The position numbers and the translations under genes are program-made. This document shows, piece by piece, positions 8,601 through 16,859 of a stretch of 64,000 bases of DNA. Positions within the stretch are counted from its first letter, which is position 1. Every line of letters starts with the position of its first letter. Origin of the DNA: Streptomyces bicolor (GTDB lineage: Bacteria > Actinomycetota > Actinomycetes > Streptomycetales > Streptomycetaceae). The notes beneath the pieces were generated by a model. That model was not told the origin of the DNA. It saw nothing but the letters and a program-made list of their open reading frames with translations, and did not search any database. The stretch lies in the NCBI RefSeq assembly GCF_000719285.1, contig NZ_JOFS01000012.1:62001-126000 (forward strand). The letters run 5' to 3'.

Positions 8601-9193
8601 ATGTCGATGCCGTGGTCCATCAGCTCCAGGAAGTACTTGTCCTTGCCGAAGATGTCCTGGTAGTCGGCGGCCGCCTTGAGGGCCTCTTCCTCCTGGCCCA
8701 GCCGCAGCCGGGTCTGGACCTCGCCGGAGGGGCAGCCCGTGGAGGCGACGATCCCCTCGGACCACTGGGCGATGGTCTCCTTGTCCATACGGGGCCACTT
8801 CTGCAGCCAGCCCTCGGCGTACGCGTCCGAGGACAGCCGGAAGAGGTTGTGCAGGCCCGTCTTGTTGACGGCCCACATCGTCTTGTGGGTGTAACCGCCG
8901 GAACCGGAGACGTCGTCCCGCTTCTGGTGCGGCTGGCCCCACTGGATCTTGCGCTTGTTGCGCCGGGACTCGGGGGCGACATATGCCTCGATCCCGATGA
9001 TCGGGGTGACACCGGCCTTCTTCGCGCTGTGGAAGAAGTCGTACGCCCCGTGGAGGTTGCCGTGGTCGGACATGGCGATGTGCGTCATGCCCATCTCGTT
9101 GCACGCGTTGAACATGTCCTTCAGCCGCGCGGCACCGTCCAGCAGCGAGTACTGGGTGTGGACGTGCAGGTGCGTGAACGGCGGCTTTGACAC
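5654..9193 (-). CDS. dnaE: DNA polymerase III subunit alpha
   Basis: The 1179-aa protein is the main replicative polymerase. It begins with a PHP domain ([14 protein letters not shown], residues 7-20; [11 protein letters not shown]) whose metal ligands look complete, as in actinobacterial DnaE1 where this domain proofreads. The C-family polymerase core follows, with the catalytic aspartates in [13 protein letters not shown] around residue 415, and the fingers ([20 protein letters not shown]). Further on are the helix-hairpin-helix region and a C-terminal OB fold ([21 protein letters not shown]). I chose GTG 9193 because GGAGG lies 8 nt before it and [16 protein letters not shown] is the usual N-terminus. 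The gene is monocistronic, ending at the terminator near 5616. The long open frame on the other strand is a codon-bias shadow. Confidence 0.98.
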   Translation of the reverse strand: MSKPPFTHLHVHTQYSLLDGAARLKDMFNACNEMGMTHIAMSDHGNLHGAYDFFHSAKKAGVTPIIGIEAYVAPESRRNKRKIQWGQPHQKRDDVSGSGGYTHKTMWAVNKTGLHNLFRLSSDAYAEGWLQKWPRMDKETIAQWSEGIVASTGCPSGEVQTRLRLGQEEEALKAAADYQDIFGKDKYFLELMDHGIDIEHRVRDGLLEIGRKLGIPPLVTNDSHYTYAHEAGAHDALLCIQTGKNLSDPDRFKFDGTGYYLKSTDEMYAIDSSDAWQQGCANTLLVAEMVDTDGMFEKRDLMPKFDIPEGYTEVTWFKEEVRRGMERRFPGGIPEDRQKQAEYEMDTIISMGFPGYFLVVADFIMWAKKQGIAVGPGRGSAAGSIVAYAMGITDLDPIPHGLIFERFLNPERISMPDVDIDFDERRRVEVIRYVTEKYGADKVAMIGTYGTIKAKNAIKDSARVLGYPYAMGDRITKAMPADVLGKGIPLSGITDPSHPRYSEAGEVRGMYENEPDVKKVIDTARGVEGLVRQMGVHAAGVIMSSETITEHVPVWVRHTDGVTITQWDYPSCESLGLLKMDFLGLRNLTIMDDAVKMVKSNKGIDIDLLSLPLDDPTTFELLQRGDTLGVFQFDGGPMRSLLRLMKPDNFEDISAVSALYRPGPMGMNSHTNYALRKNGQQEITPIHKELEEPLKEVLDVTYGLIVYQEQVQKAAQIIAGYSLGEADILRRVMGKKKPEELEKNFVIFQGGARKNGYSDEAIQALWDVLVPFAGYAFNKAHSAAYGLVSYWTAYLKANHPAEYMAALLTSVKDDKDKSAIYLNECRRMGIKVLPPNVNESVHNFAAQGDDVILFGLEAVRNVGTNVVESIIKSRKAKGKYASFPDYLDKIDAAACNKRTTESLIKAGAFDTLGHTRKGLTAQYEPMIDNVVAVKRKEAEGQFDLFGGMGEEESNEPGFGLDVQFTDEEWDKTYLLAQEREMLGLYVSDHPLFGLEHVLSDKADAGIAQLTGGEHADGAVVTIGGIISGLQRKMTKQGNAWAIATVEDLAGSIECMFFPATYQLVSTQLVEDAVVFVKGRLDKREDVPRLVAMELQVPDLSNAGTNAPVILTIPATRVTPPMVSRLGEILSHHKGESEVRIRLQGPTKTTVLRLDRHRVKPDPALFGDLKVLLGPSCLAG

Positions 9194-9399
9194 GGTATGG
9201 CCTCCAAAGGAAACGCGCGGCAACAGGCTGGCGGACAGTCTTGGGGTCAGCGTCGAAGTCTATGCCTCGGGACTGACACTCGGCTGGCTCCCCCGCGTAC
9301 CTTCACAGCGAGGGGTCGCGGGCACTTCCGGGTGCTCTCACCCGTTGAGGACGACAGAAACGCTGTCGTACACGTTCATGCACCAGGAGGCACCCAGCG

Positions 9400-10743
9400 A
9401 TGTCGGTCCCCCAGCTCAACGACGAGCAGCGCGGCGACGAGATCCTCGCCGTCTTCGACACCGCCTTCGGCGAGCTCCTGGCCGCCGACCCGGCCGCGTT
9501 CCGCGTGAAGTTCCGCAAGATGGCGGCCTCGGCGTTCGCGTTCTACCGCGGCACGGCGTGCCTCTTCTACCACGACCTCGACGCCGAGAACGCAGGTGGC
9601 GGGAAGACGCCCAGTGGCCCGTACCTGGACGAGCGCACCTCGCGCGTGTGGATCCACGGCGATCTGCACGCGGAGAACTTCGGCACCTACATGGACGCCA
9701 ACGGCCGGCTGATCTTCAACGTCAACGACTTCGACGAGGCGTACGTCGGCCCCTTCACCTGGGACCTTCAGCGCTTCGCCGCCTCGATCGCCCTCATCGG
9801 CTACGCCAAGGCGCTGGGCGACGAGCAGATCAGCGAGCTGGTGCGGATCTACGCGGGCGCATACCGCGAACGTGTGCACGCCCTGGCGACCGGCGCCAAG
9901 AGCGACGAGGTGCCGCCCTTCACCCTGGACACCGCCCAGGGCCCGCTGCTGGACGCGCTGCGCGACGCCCGCGCGCTGACCCGCTTCGGGCTGCTGGACT
10001 CGATGACCGAGATCCGTGACTTCGAGCGCCGCTTCGCCCCGGGCGGCGGCTCGATCGAGCTGGACGCGGCCACCCGTTACAAGGTGCTCGCGGCCTTCGA
10101 CGGCTATCTGGAGACGCTGCCGGACGCCTCGCTGGCCCGGCCGGACTCCTACCGGGTCAAGGACGTGGTCGGCCGCCGCGGCATCGGCATCGGATCGGCC
10201 GGGCTGCCGTCGTACAACATCCTTCTGGAGGGCCACACCGACGCCCTCGAGAACGACGTCGTGATCTACATCAAGCAGGCCCAGACCCCGGCCGTCTCCC
10301 GGCACATCAGGGACCAGGCGCTGCACGACTACTTCCAGCACGAGGGCCACCGCACGGTGATCTCCCAGCGCGCCCTCCAGGCGAACGCCGACCCGTGGCT
10401 GGGCTGGACCGAGCTGGACGGGGCGGGGCAGCTGGTCGCCGAGATCTCGCCGTACGCCGTGGACCTGGACTGGGGCGACATCGACGAACCGGAGGAGATC
10501 GCGGCGGTCGTCGCCGACCTCGGCCGGGCCACGGCCACGATGCACGCGGCGGCGGACGACACCTCCGGCGAGTCCCTGGTGCCGTTCTCCACCGAGCGGG
10601 CCATCGACGCGGCGATCGCGGCCGACGAGGAGGGCTTCGCCGAGCTCCTGGTCGACTTCGCGCACGGCTACGGCGCACGCGCGCGTGCCGACCACCAGAT
10701 CTTCGTGGACCTGTTCCGCAACGGCCGCATTCCGGGCCTGTGA
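9400..10743 (+). CDS. DUF2252 domain protein, kinase-like motifs
   Basis: The 447-aa protein spans the whole DUF2252 family, which has no settled function. It shows the features of aminoglycoside-phosphotransferase-like folds: VWIHGDLHAENFGTY at residues 83-97 resembles the HGDLHxxN catalytic loop, and NDFDEA at 109-114 resembles the metal-binding DFD/DxD site. In true kinases the order is the same but these motifs lie C-terminal to an ATP-binding lobe, whereas here they occur early, so the fold may be permuted. The ribosome-binding site is AGGAGG about 10 nt before ATG 9400. The gene diverges from dnaE. Confidence 0.85.
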   Translation: MSVPQLNDEQRGDEILAVFDTAFGELLAADPAAFRVKFRKMAASAFAFYRGTACLFYHDLDAENAGGGKTPSGPYLDERTSRVWIHGDLHAENFGTYMDANGRLIFNVNDFDEAYVGPFTWDLQRFAASIALIGYAKALGDEQISELVRIYAGAYRERVHALATGAKSDEVPPFTLDTAQGPLLDALRDARALTRFGLLDSMTEIRDFERRFAPGGGSIELDAATRYKVLAAFDGYLETLPDASLARPDSYRVKDVVGRRGIGIGSAGLPSYNILLEGHTDALENDVVIYIKQAQTPAVSRHIRDQALHDYFQHEGHRTVISQRALQANADPWLGWTELDGAGQLVAEISPYAVDLDWGDIDEPEEIAAVVADLGRATATMHAAADDTSGESLVPFSTERAIDAAIAADEEGFAELLVDFAHGYGARARADHQIFVDLFRNGRIPGL

Positions 10744-10832
10744 CGGAAAGGCAGCTCACAGGCGTTCGGTGGCTGCTCACAGGCATCCTTTAAGGGTCTC
10801 TTACAGGACCACGTGACACACTCTTCTCCGCA

Positions 10833-11534
10833 ATGGACATATCCGGGACCCAGCTACGAGCCGTACGCGCGGCGCTGTTCACGTCACTCGTCGTGACGCT
10901 CAGCACCGCGTCGCACGTGTTGCTGTCCCGGGCGCCGCTGCCGCTGAACACGGTGGCCCTGCTCACGGCTGCCGTGTTCGTGCTGGCGTACGCCCTGGCC
11001 GGCCGCGAGGAGCGGACCTACGGTCGGATCGCGGCGCTGCTGATCCCGCTGGAGCTGGCCGCCGACACGATCCTCACCACCGGCCAGCACGTCTGCTACG
11101 GCCGGGCGGGCGGCCCGGTCACGGGCCCGCTGCGGTCCGTCGGCTTCGACGTGCTGTGCGGCGACAACACCGCGGTGGGCACTCCCCTGGCCGGTGTGCC
11201 CGGTGCCGACCCGCACCGCCTGGCCACGGTCCTGGCCCAGGCCGACCCGGCGACGCCCTGGCTCCTGCTAGGCGCGCACATCGCCGTCGGCCTCCTCGCC
11301 GCCGCCTGGCTGCGGCGCGGCGAGCGGGCTCTGGCCCAGCTGCTGGGGGCGGTGACGGCGACCACGTTCCGCCCGCTGCTGCTGGCGGTCGCCGCGGTGA
11401 CGGTCGCCCGGACCGCGCCGGTGCGGCGCCTGCCGCGCCCCGCACGGTGTACGGCCCCGGCCCGCACCCGCTTCCTCGTGCACTCCCTGGGACGGCGTGG
11501 ACCGCCGTGCTCACCCGCCTTCACCTGCGCGTGA
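10833..11534 (+). CDS. Integral membrane protein, unknown function
   Basis: The 233-aa protein has about five hydrophobic segments (residues 10-30, 37-56, 64-82, 143-160 and 168-190) and a basic tail with RTRFLVHSLGRRGPP. Two cysteines, in TGQHVCYGR and GFDVLCGD, sit in the extracytoplasmic loop between segments 3 and 4 and could form a disulfide. Because a DsbA-like gene follows 77 nt downstream, a redox link is possible but unproven; this is not a recognisable DsbB or VKOR. No clear ribosome-binding site precedes ATG 10833. The end is clean, and I found no convincing frameshift. Confidence 0.7.
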   Translation: MDISGTQLRAVRAALFTSLVVTLSTASHVLLSRAPLPLNTVALLTAAVFVLAYALAGREERTYGRIAALLIPLELAADTILTTGQHVCYGRAGGPVTGPLRSVGFDVLCGDNTAVGTPLAGVPGADPHRLATVLAQADPATPWLLLGAHIAVGLLAAAWLRRGERALAQLLGAVTATTFRPLLLAVAAVTVARTAPVRRLPRPARCTAPARTRFLVHSLGRRGPPCSPAFTCA

Positions 11535-11611
11535 ACGGCACCTGAGCACCACGGCCCACCCCATACGTATCCCGCACACGACGTGTGCGCGTCCCCATGG
11601 AGATCACCAAC

Positions 11612-12451
11612 ATGAGCAAGCGGAACAGCCAGGCGGCGAAGACGGCGGCCCGCGAGCGGCTGCGCGCCGAGCGCGAGCGCGAGGCGAAGCGGGCGAAGGT
11701 CAGGCGGCAGATCATCGTCGCCTGCTCGATCGTCGGCGTCCTGGCGGCCTCTGGCGGCATCGGCTACGCCATCGTCCAGGCCAACAAGCCCAGTCACTGG
11801 GAGGCCGTGAAGGACGACAAGGTCGTCGCCCCGGCCAACACCACGGGCACGAACGGCACGACCGTAGTCATCGGCAAGGACAGCGCCAAGAAGACCCTCA
11901 AGATCTTCGAGGACCCGCGCTGCCCGGTCTGCGCCTCGTTCGAGCAGGCCGCCGGTTCGGTCGTCGACAAGGACATCGAGGCCGGCAAGTACAAGATCCA
12001 GTTCGTCGGCGGCACGTTCCTTGACGGCGACCAACTGAAGGACGGCAAGATCGGCGCCAACGCCGAGGGCTCCAAGAACGCGATGAGCGCCATGGGCGCA
12101 GCGCTGAACGTGAGCCCGGAGGCGTTCATGGAGTACAAGAACGCGCTGTACTCGGCGAAGTACCACCCGGAGGAGTCGGACGACAAGTTCAAGGACGACG
12201 ACTACCTGATCGAGATCGGGAACTCCGTCCCCGCCCTGAAGAACAACGCCAAGTTCGAGAACGCGGTGAAGAAGGGTACCTACGACGCCTGGGCGCTGGC
12301 CATGTCGAAGGCTTTCGACACCAACAAGGACGGCGTGACGGGAACCCCCAGCTTCGTCATGGACGGCAAGCAGCTGAAGACCTCCGGCCCCAACCAGCCT
12401 TGGACGGCGGAGGAGTTCACCAAGGCGGTGGACGCGGCCCTCAAGGGCTGA
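11612..12451 (+). CDS. DsbA-family thioredoxin-fold protein, membrane anchored
   Basis: The 279-aa protein has a very basic cytosolic N-terminus (about 32 residues of Arg/Lys/Glu/Ala), one membrane anchor (residues 33-55) and an extracytoplasmic DsbA-like domain. KIFEDPRCPVCASFEQ carries the active CPVC pair (Cys104/Cys107), and GTPSFVMDGKQL holds the cis-Pro loop of the thioredoxin fold. It is expected to oxidise or isomerise disulfides in exported proteins. The start ATG 11612 has GGAG 9 nt upstream. A strong terminator follows at 12481. Confidence 0.9.
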   Translation: MSKRNSQAAKTAARERLRAEREREAKRAKVRRQIIVACSIVGVLAASGGIGYAIVQANKPSHWEAVKDDKVVAPANTTGTNGTTVVIGKDSAKKTLKIFEDPRCPVCASFEQAAGSVVDKDIEAGKYKIQFVGGTFLDGDQLKDGKIGANAEGSKNAMSAMGAALNVSPEAFMEYKNALYSAKYHPEESDDKFKDDDYLIEIGNSVPALKNNAKFENAVKKGTYDAWALAMSKAFDTNKDGVTGTPSFVMDGKQLKTSGPNQPWTAEEFTKAVDAALKG

Positions 12452-12480
12452 CGCCGGCTGGGAAGCCGACCTTCGTCTGA

Positions 12481-12514
12481 AAGGCGGGCGAACTTTCACA
12501 GGTTCGCCCGCCTT
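12481..12514 (+). terminator. Terminator after the DsbA-like gene
   Basis: AAGGCGGGCGAAC (12481-12493) pairs perfectly with GTTCGCCCGCCTT (12502-12514) around an 8-nt loop. It closes the unit ending at 12451. Confidence 0.85.
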
Positions 12515-12522
12515 TGTTCATA

Positions 12523-12542
12523 CCGATCAGTAGCCTGATCGG
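12523..12542. promoter_or_regulatory. Perfect palindrome abutting the phoD start
   Basis: CCGATCAG (12523-12530), loop TAGC, CTGATCGG (12535-12542) is an 8-bp perfect inverted repeat that ends 2 nt before GTG 12545. No Shine-Dalgarno is visible in front of that GTG. TAGCCT (12531-12536) in the centre could be a -10 box for a leaderless mRNA, in which case the palindrome would be an operator over the promoter. As RNA it would be a hairpin at the start site. Confidence 0.45.
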
Positions 12543-12544
12543 CT

Positions 12545-14206
12545 GTGACCAGTCGATACAGATCATCCGAGCAGCTCAACTCCCTTACCCCGCGCCGCCG
12601 TACGGTCGTCAAGGCCGCGGCGGCGACGGCTGTCCTGGCCGGCCCGCTCGCCGCCGCGCTGCCCGCCGGCGCCGCCGACGCGGCCCCCGCCTTCCTGCAC
12701 GGTGTCGCCTCCGGTGACCCGCTGCCCGACGGCGTCCTGCTGTGGACCCGGGTGACGCCGGTCCCCGAGGCGACCCCCGGCTCCGGGCTCGGTCCGGACA
12801 CCGAGGTCAGCTGGATCGTCGCCCGGGACAAGGCGCTGACGGACATCGTCGCGAAGGGCTCGACCACCGCGAAGGCTGCCTCCGACCACACCGTCAAGGC
12901 GGACATACGGGGCCTGGAGCCGGCCACCGACTACTGGTTCCGCTTCTCGGCGGGCCCCACGGACTCCCCGGTGGCCCGCACCCGCACCACGCCGGCGGCG
13001 AACGCGTCCGTGGCGGGCCTGCGCTTCGGCGTGGTCTCGTGCGCCAACTGGGAGGCCGGCTACTTCGCGTCGTACCGCCATCTCGCCGCCCGCGGTGACC
13101 TGGACGCGTGGCTGCACCTGGGTGACTACATCTACGAGTACGGCACGGGCGAGTACGGCACGCGCGGCACCGTCGTCCGGCAGACCACGCCCACCCACGA
13201 GATCCTCACCCTCGCCGACTACCGCGTCCGGCACGGCAAGTACAAGACGGACCCGGACCTGCAGGCCCTGCACGCGAAGGCGCCCGTGGTCGCGATCTGG
13301 GACGACCACGAGATCGCCAACGACGCCTGGTCGGGCGGCGCCGAGAACCACACCGAGGGCGCCGAGGGCACCTGGGCCGCGCGCCAGGCCGCCGCCAAGC
13401 AGGCCTACTTCGAGTGGATGCCGGTGCGCCCGGCGATCGCGGGCACCACCTACCGCCGGCTGCGCTTCGGCAAGCTCGCCGACCTCTCCCTGCTCGACCT
13501 GCGCTCCTTCCGCTCGCAGCAGGTCTCCGTCGGCAACGGCGAGGTCGACGACCCGAACCGCACGCTCACCGGCAGGGCCCAACTCGACTGGCTGAAGGCG
13601 GGGCTGAAGTCCTCCGACACCACCTGGCGGCTGGTCGGCAACTCGGTGATGATCTCGCCGTTCGCCATCGGCAACCTCACCGCGGACCTGCTCAAGCCGC
13701 TCGCCAAGCTGCTGGGCCTGCCGCAGGAGGGCCTCGCCCTCAACCCCGACCAGTGGGACGGCTACACCGACGACCGCCGGGAGCTGCTCGCCCACCTGCG
13801 CTCGAACGCGATCCGCAACACCGTGTTCCTGACCGGCGACATTCACATGGCGTGGGCCAACGACGTGCCGGTGGACGCCGGTACCTACCCGCTGTCCGCC
13901 TCCGCCGCCACGGAGTTCGTCGTCACCTCGGTCACCTCCGACAACCTCGACGACATCGTCAAGGTCCCCGAGGGCACGGTCTCCCCGATCGCCTCGCCGA
14001 TCATCAAGGCGGCCAACCGGCACGTCCACTGGGTCGACACCGACCGCCACGGCTACGGCGTCCTGGACATCACGGCCGAGCGGGCGCAGATGGACTACTA
14101 CGTCCTGTCCGACAAGACCAGGAAGGACGCGACCGCCTCCTGGGCGCGCTCGTACCGCACGCGCAGCGGGACGCAGAAGGTCGAGCGGACGTACGACCCC
14201 GTCTGA
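12545..14206 (+). CDS. phoD: Secreted alkaline phosphatase / phosphodiesterase PhoD
   Basis: The 553-aa protein is a metallophosphatase of the PhoD family that releases phosphate from phosphodiesters and monoesters outside the cell. The N-terminus has a Tat signal: [20 protein letters not shown] with the twin arginines near residues 16-18 and an Ala-rich end near residue 45. An N-terminal beta domain (60-145) precedes the metal site motifs [19 protein letters not shown] and TGDIHMAW, where Asp, Asn and His ligands are present. PhoD genes in Streptomyces are known to respond to phosphate through PhoP; I could not find two properly spaced PHO-box repeats here. GTG 12545 is the start. Confidence 0.94.
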   Translation: MTSRYRSSEQLNSLTPRRRTVVKAAAATAVLAGPLAAALPAGAADAAPAFLHGVASGDPLPDGVLLWTRVTPVPEATPGSGLGPDTEVSWIVARDKALTDIVAKGSTTAKAASDHTVKADIRGLEPATDYWFRFSAGPTDSPVARTRTTPAANASVAGLRFGVVSCANWEAGYFASYRHLAARGDLDAWLHLGDYIYEYGTGEYGTRGTVVRQTTPTHEILTLADYRVRHGKYKTDPDLQALHAKAPVVAIWDDHEIANDAWSGGAENHTEGAEGTWAARQAAAKQAYFEWMPVRPAIAGTTYRRLRFGKLADLSLLDLRSFRSQQVSVGNGEVDDPNRTLTGRAQLDWLKAGLKSSDTTWRLVGNSVMISPFAIGNLTADLLKPLAKLLGLPQEGLALNPDQWDGYTDDRRELLAHLRSNAIRNTVFLTGDIHMAWANDVPVDAGTYPLSASAATEFVVTSVTSDNLDDIVKVPEGTVSPIASPIIKAANRHVHWVDTDRHGYGVLDITAERAQMDYYVLSDKTRKDATASWARSYRTRSGTQKVERTYDPV

Positions 14207-14222
14207 CAGCCCCTGACAGCCC

Positions 14223-14792
14223 CTAGAGGGTGTCGAGGAAGCCGAGTGCCACCCGCCAGGTGGCCTCGGCGGCCTCCTCGTCGTAGTCCGGCAGGTCGGG
14301 GTCGGTGTAGAGGTGGCCGGCGCCCGCGTATCTGTACACCTCCACATCGGCGCCCGCTCTGCGCATCTGCAGATACCAGGCGCTCAGCCAGTCGTCCGTC
14401 TCGAACGGGTCCGGCTCCGCCACATGCAGCTGCACCGGAAGGTCGTCCACGGAGGCGCTCGCCGCGATGTCCGACGTGCCGTGCAGGAGCAGCAGCCCGC
14501 GCGCCTTCTCGTCGCCGAGGGCGAGGGTCTGGGCGATGGAGGCGCCGAGCGAGAATCCGGCGTACACAAGGCCGCGTTCCGAGTAGGGCGCGGCGGCGAG
14601 CACGGCCCGCTTCAGCAGCTCGTCCTTGCCGGTCCGGTCGTTGAATTCCATGCCCTCCTCGACCGTCTCGAACGTACGCCCCTCGAAGAGGTCCGGCGTC
14701 CACACCTCGTGTCCGGCGGCGCGCAGCCGGTCCGCGGCCTGGCGCACCGCGGGCCTGAGGCCATAGGTCGAGTGGAAGAGCATGATGTTCAT
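14223..14792 (-). CDS. Dienelactone-hydrolase-family alpha/beta hydrolase
   Basis: The 189-aa protein has a short alpha/beta hydrolase fold. The nucleophile elbow is GFSLGAS (near residue 80) with Ser, whereas classic dienelactone hydrolases use Cys. The acid is probably the Asp in AEPDPFE and the base the His in GAGHLYTD. Homologues are generally annotated as dienelactone hydrolases but the substrate is unknown. It ends 16 nt from the convergent phoD end and diverges from the MscS gene. Confidence 0.85.
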   Translation of the reverse strand: MNIMLFHSTYGLRPAVRQAADRLRAAGHEVWTPDLFEGRTFETVEEGMEFNDRTGKDELLKRAVLAAAPYSERGLVYAGFSLGASIAQTLALGDEKARGLLLLHGTSDIAASASVDDLPVQLHVAEPDPFETDDWLSAWYLQMRRAGADVEVYRYAGAGHLYTDPDLPDYDEEAAEATWRVALGFLDTL

Positions 14793-14874
14793 GAGGCCAT
14801 GGTGCCAGCCGGGTACGACAGCGCCGTGACCACCGCCTCACCGGCGCACATGTTCATGACCCCCCTCCGGTGGT

Positions 14875-14880
14875 TACGTT
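14875..14880 (+). promoter_or_regulatory. -10 box of a probably leaderless MscS mRNA
   Basis: TACGTT fits the actinobacterial -10 pattern TAnnnT and ends 6 nt before ATG 14887, so transcription should begin at or within a base or two of the start codon. The GGGGG next to the ATG could alternatively be a very close Shine-Dalgarno. Confidence 0.45.
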
Positions 14881-14886
14881 CGGGGG

Positions 14887-16005
14887 ATGGAGAACATACT
14901 CCGACCGCTGATCGTGATCGGTGGCTCGGTCCTGCTCACCCTGATCATCGGGTGGGCGACCGACCGCCTGATGCGCAAGGCCGACGAACGGCACAGTGAG
15001 ACACCGCTGTGGGATCTGCTGCGCCGCGCCCGCGTCCCCTACCAGCTCGTCCTGTGCGCTGCCCTGCTCAGAGGGTCGTACGACGAGTCGAAGCTGCTGG
15101 AGGAGCACAAGGTCGCCGTCGGCCGGGTGCTGACGCTGGTGCTGATCGGTGCGGCGGCCTGGCTGGCGATCCGTGTCGCGGCGGCGGTCGTGGAGACCAC
15201 GTACAGCCGTTACGCGCGCGTGCACCGCGATCCGGCCCGAGTCCGGCGGGTGCGCACCCAGGTGACCCTGATCATGCGCGTGGTGGCGGCGGTCGTCGGC
15301 GTGGTGGCCGTGGCGGCGATGCTGCTGACGTTCCCGGCGTTCCGCGCCGCCGGTGCCTCGCTGCTGGCCTCGGCCGGCATTCTCGGCATCGTCGCCGGTG
15401 TCGCCGCGCAGTCCACGCTGAGCAATATGTTCGCCGGGTTCCAGATCGCGTTCGGCGACATGGTGCGCCTGGGGGACACGGTCGTCGTGGACGGCGAGTG
15501 GGGCACGGTCGAGGAGATCACCCTGACCTTCCTGACGGTGCGGACGTGGGACGAGCGCCGGATCACGATGCCCGTGTCGTACTTCACCTCGAAGGCGTTC
15601 GAGAACTGGTCGCGCGGCGGTGCCCAGATGACCGGCACCGTCTTCCTCCACCTCGACCACTCGGCGCCGATGGAGGCGATGCGCGAGCAGCTCCGCGACA
15701 TCCTGCGCGCGTGCCCCGCGTGGGACGGCCGCGACTACGGCCTGGTCGTCACGGACTCGACACCGAGCACCATCGAGGTGCGCGCCCTGGTCACGGCGAA
15801 GGACGCGGACGACCTGTGGACGGTACGGGTCACGGTGCGCGAGCAGCTGATCGCCTGGGTGGCCGAGCAGCACCCGTACGCGCTGCCGCGCGTCAACGCG
15901 ACGGACGCGGCCCTGCCGCCCGGCTTCCCCGTCCCCGCCCGCATCCCGGCCCGCCGCACCCACCAGCACGACCATCAGCCGGCCGCACGGCCGGAGCGGC
16001 CCTGA
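14887..16005 (+). CDS. Small-conductance mechanosensitive channel (MscS family)
   Basis: The 372-aa protein should form a heptameric channel that opens under membrane tension and releases solutes on hypo-osmotic shock. Hydrophobic segments lie near residues 4-27, 79-103 and 127-150, and the pore helix is the Gly/Ala-rich stretch 155-190 (LLASAGILGIVAGVAAQSTL). The MscS beta domain follows (GDMVRLGDTVVVDGEWGTVE, FLTVRTWDERRITMPVSYF), then an alpha/beta C-terminal domain and a basic tail. Length is normal for the short MscS class. Confidence 0.93.
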   Translation: MENILRPLIVIGGSVLLTLIIGWATDRLMRKADERHSETPLWDLLRRARVPYQLVLCAALLRGSYDESKLLEEHKVAVGRVLTLVLIGAAAWLAIRVAAAVVETTYSRYARVHRDPARVRRVRTQVTLIMRVVAAVVGVVAVAAMLLTFPAFRAAGASLLASAGILGIVAGVAAQSTLSNMFAGFQIAFGDMVRLGDTVVVDGEWGTVEEITLTFLTVRTWDERRITMPVSYFTSKAFENWSRGGAQMTGTVFLHLDHSAPMEAMREQLRDILRACPAWDGRDYGLVVTDSTPSTIEVRALVTAKDADDLWTVRVTVREQLIAWVAEQHPYALPRVNATDAALPPGFPVPARIPARRTHQHDHQPAARPERP

Positions 16006-16080
16006 CCGATCCCGACCGTCACCGACCACGCCTGACGGGCCCGGACCGCCACCGATCACTCCTGGCCGCTCCTGGGCGGC

Positions 16081-16821
16081 TCAGTGACCGCGCTCGGCCC
16101 CGCCGTTCACCTGGATGATCTGCGAGGTGATGTGCCCGGCGCCGTGGGACGCCAGCCAGTGCAGGGTCGCGGCGACGTCCCCCGGCGTGCCGGCCCGCCC
16201 GGTCGAGGTCTCCGCGACGAGCCGGGCACGCCGCTCCTCGTTCATCCCGTTGCCGAAGAACTCGGTGTCCTCGATGAAGCCGGGCGCGACCACGTTCACG
16301 GTGATCCCACGCGGCCCCAGCTGCCGGGCCAGATCATGGGCGTACGGATGCAGCGCCGCCTTCGACGCCGCGTACGCCCCGCTGCCGGACCCCCGGAAGG
16401 CGGCGATGGAGCTGAGGAACAGCACCCGCCCGCCGGGGTCCGCGAGCCGGTCCTTGAGGGCCTCGGTGAGCAGGGCCGCGGTCAGGGTGTTGAGCCCGAA
16501 GTTGAGGGTCCAGTTGTGCAGGACGACGTCGAGGGGCTCGTCACTGTCCACCTTGGGCTCCAGATAGCCGCTGCCTCCGGCGCTGTGGATCAGTACGTCC
16601 ACGGTGCCGAACTCCGCCGCCACGAACCGCTCCACGCCCCGCGCGCCGCTCGACTTGCTCAGATCCGCCGCGTAGGTGAGGGCCCCGGGCACACCGGAGC
16701 GCTCCAGCACCTCGGCGCGCCGCCCGAGCAGCAGCACCCGATCGCCGTCCGCCGCGAACAGGTGGGCCGCCGCGAGGCCGATACCCGTACCGCCTCCACT
16801 GATGACAACGTTGCGAGCCAT
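16081..16821 (-). CDS. Short-chain dehydrogenase/reductase (SDR)
   Basis: The 246-aa protein has a classical SDR fold. The cofactor loop is SGGGTGIG (residues 7-14), and LLGRRAE after the second strand suggests NADP(H) through Arg. The NSAG-equivalent loop is HSAGG, and the catalytic residues are Ser in FLSSIAAFRGSG and Tyr-Lys in YAASK. The end (QIIQVNGGAERGH) is typical. TACGAT (16828-16833) lies 6 nt before ATG 16821 on this strand, so the mRNA may be leaderless. The substrate cannot be told. It converges with the MscS gene. Confidence 0.92.
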   Translation of the reverse strand: MARNVVISGGGTGIGLAAAHLFAADGDRVLLLGRRAEVLERSGVPGALTYAADLSKSSGARGVERFVAAEFGTVDVLIHSAGGSGYLEPKVDSDEPLDVVLHNWTLNFGLNTLTAALLTEALKDRLADPGGRVLFLSSIAAFRGSGSGAYAASKAALHPYAHDLARQLGPRGITVNVVAPGFIEDTEFFGNGMNEERRARLVAETSTGRAGTPGDVAATLHWLASHGAGHITSQIIQVNGGAERGH

Positions 16822-16827
16822 GATCAG

Positions 16828-16833
16828 ATCGTA
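16828..16833 (-). promoter_or_regulatory. -10 box of a probably leaderless SDR mRNA
   Basis: On the minus strand TACGAT fits TAnnnT and is followed by 6 nt (CTGATC) and ATG 16821. No Shine-Dalgarno is present. A -35 element is not clear. Confidence 0.5.
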
Positions 16834-16859
16834 CGGACGGACCGGCCTCGGCTGCCAGG

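Noticed and set aside
5606..9190. A 1194-codon open frame on the plus strand opposite dnaE
   Set aside because: It is a mirror of dnaE codon bias (Leu/Val/Asp/Arg-rich with no domain), has no start signal, and dnaE is unquestionable.
10833..11545. Frameshift near the end of the membrane protein (second frame 11156-11545 stays open)
   Set aside because: The main frame continues to a plausible basic tail with LVHSLGRRGPP; the other frame is an Arg/Pro shadow.
12491..12526. Possible PHO boxes before phoD (TTTCACA, GTTCGCC, GTTCATA)
   Set aside because: PHO-box repeats should be 11 bp apart; these are 8 and 14 bp apart and two lie in the terminator stem of the previous gene.
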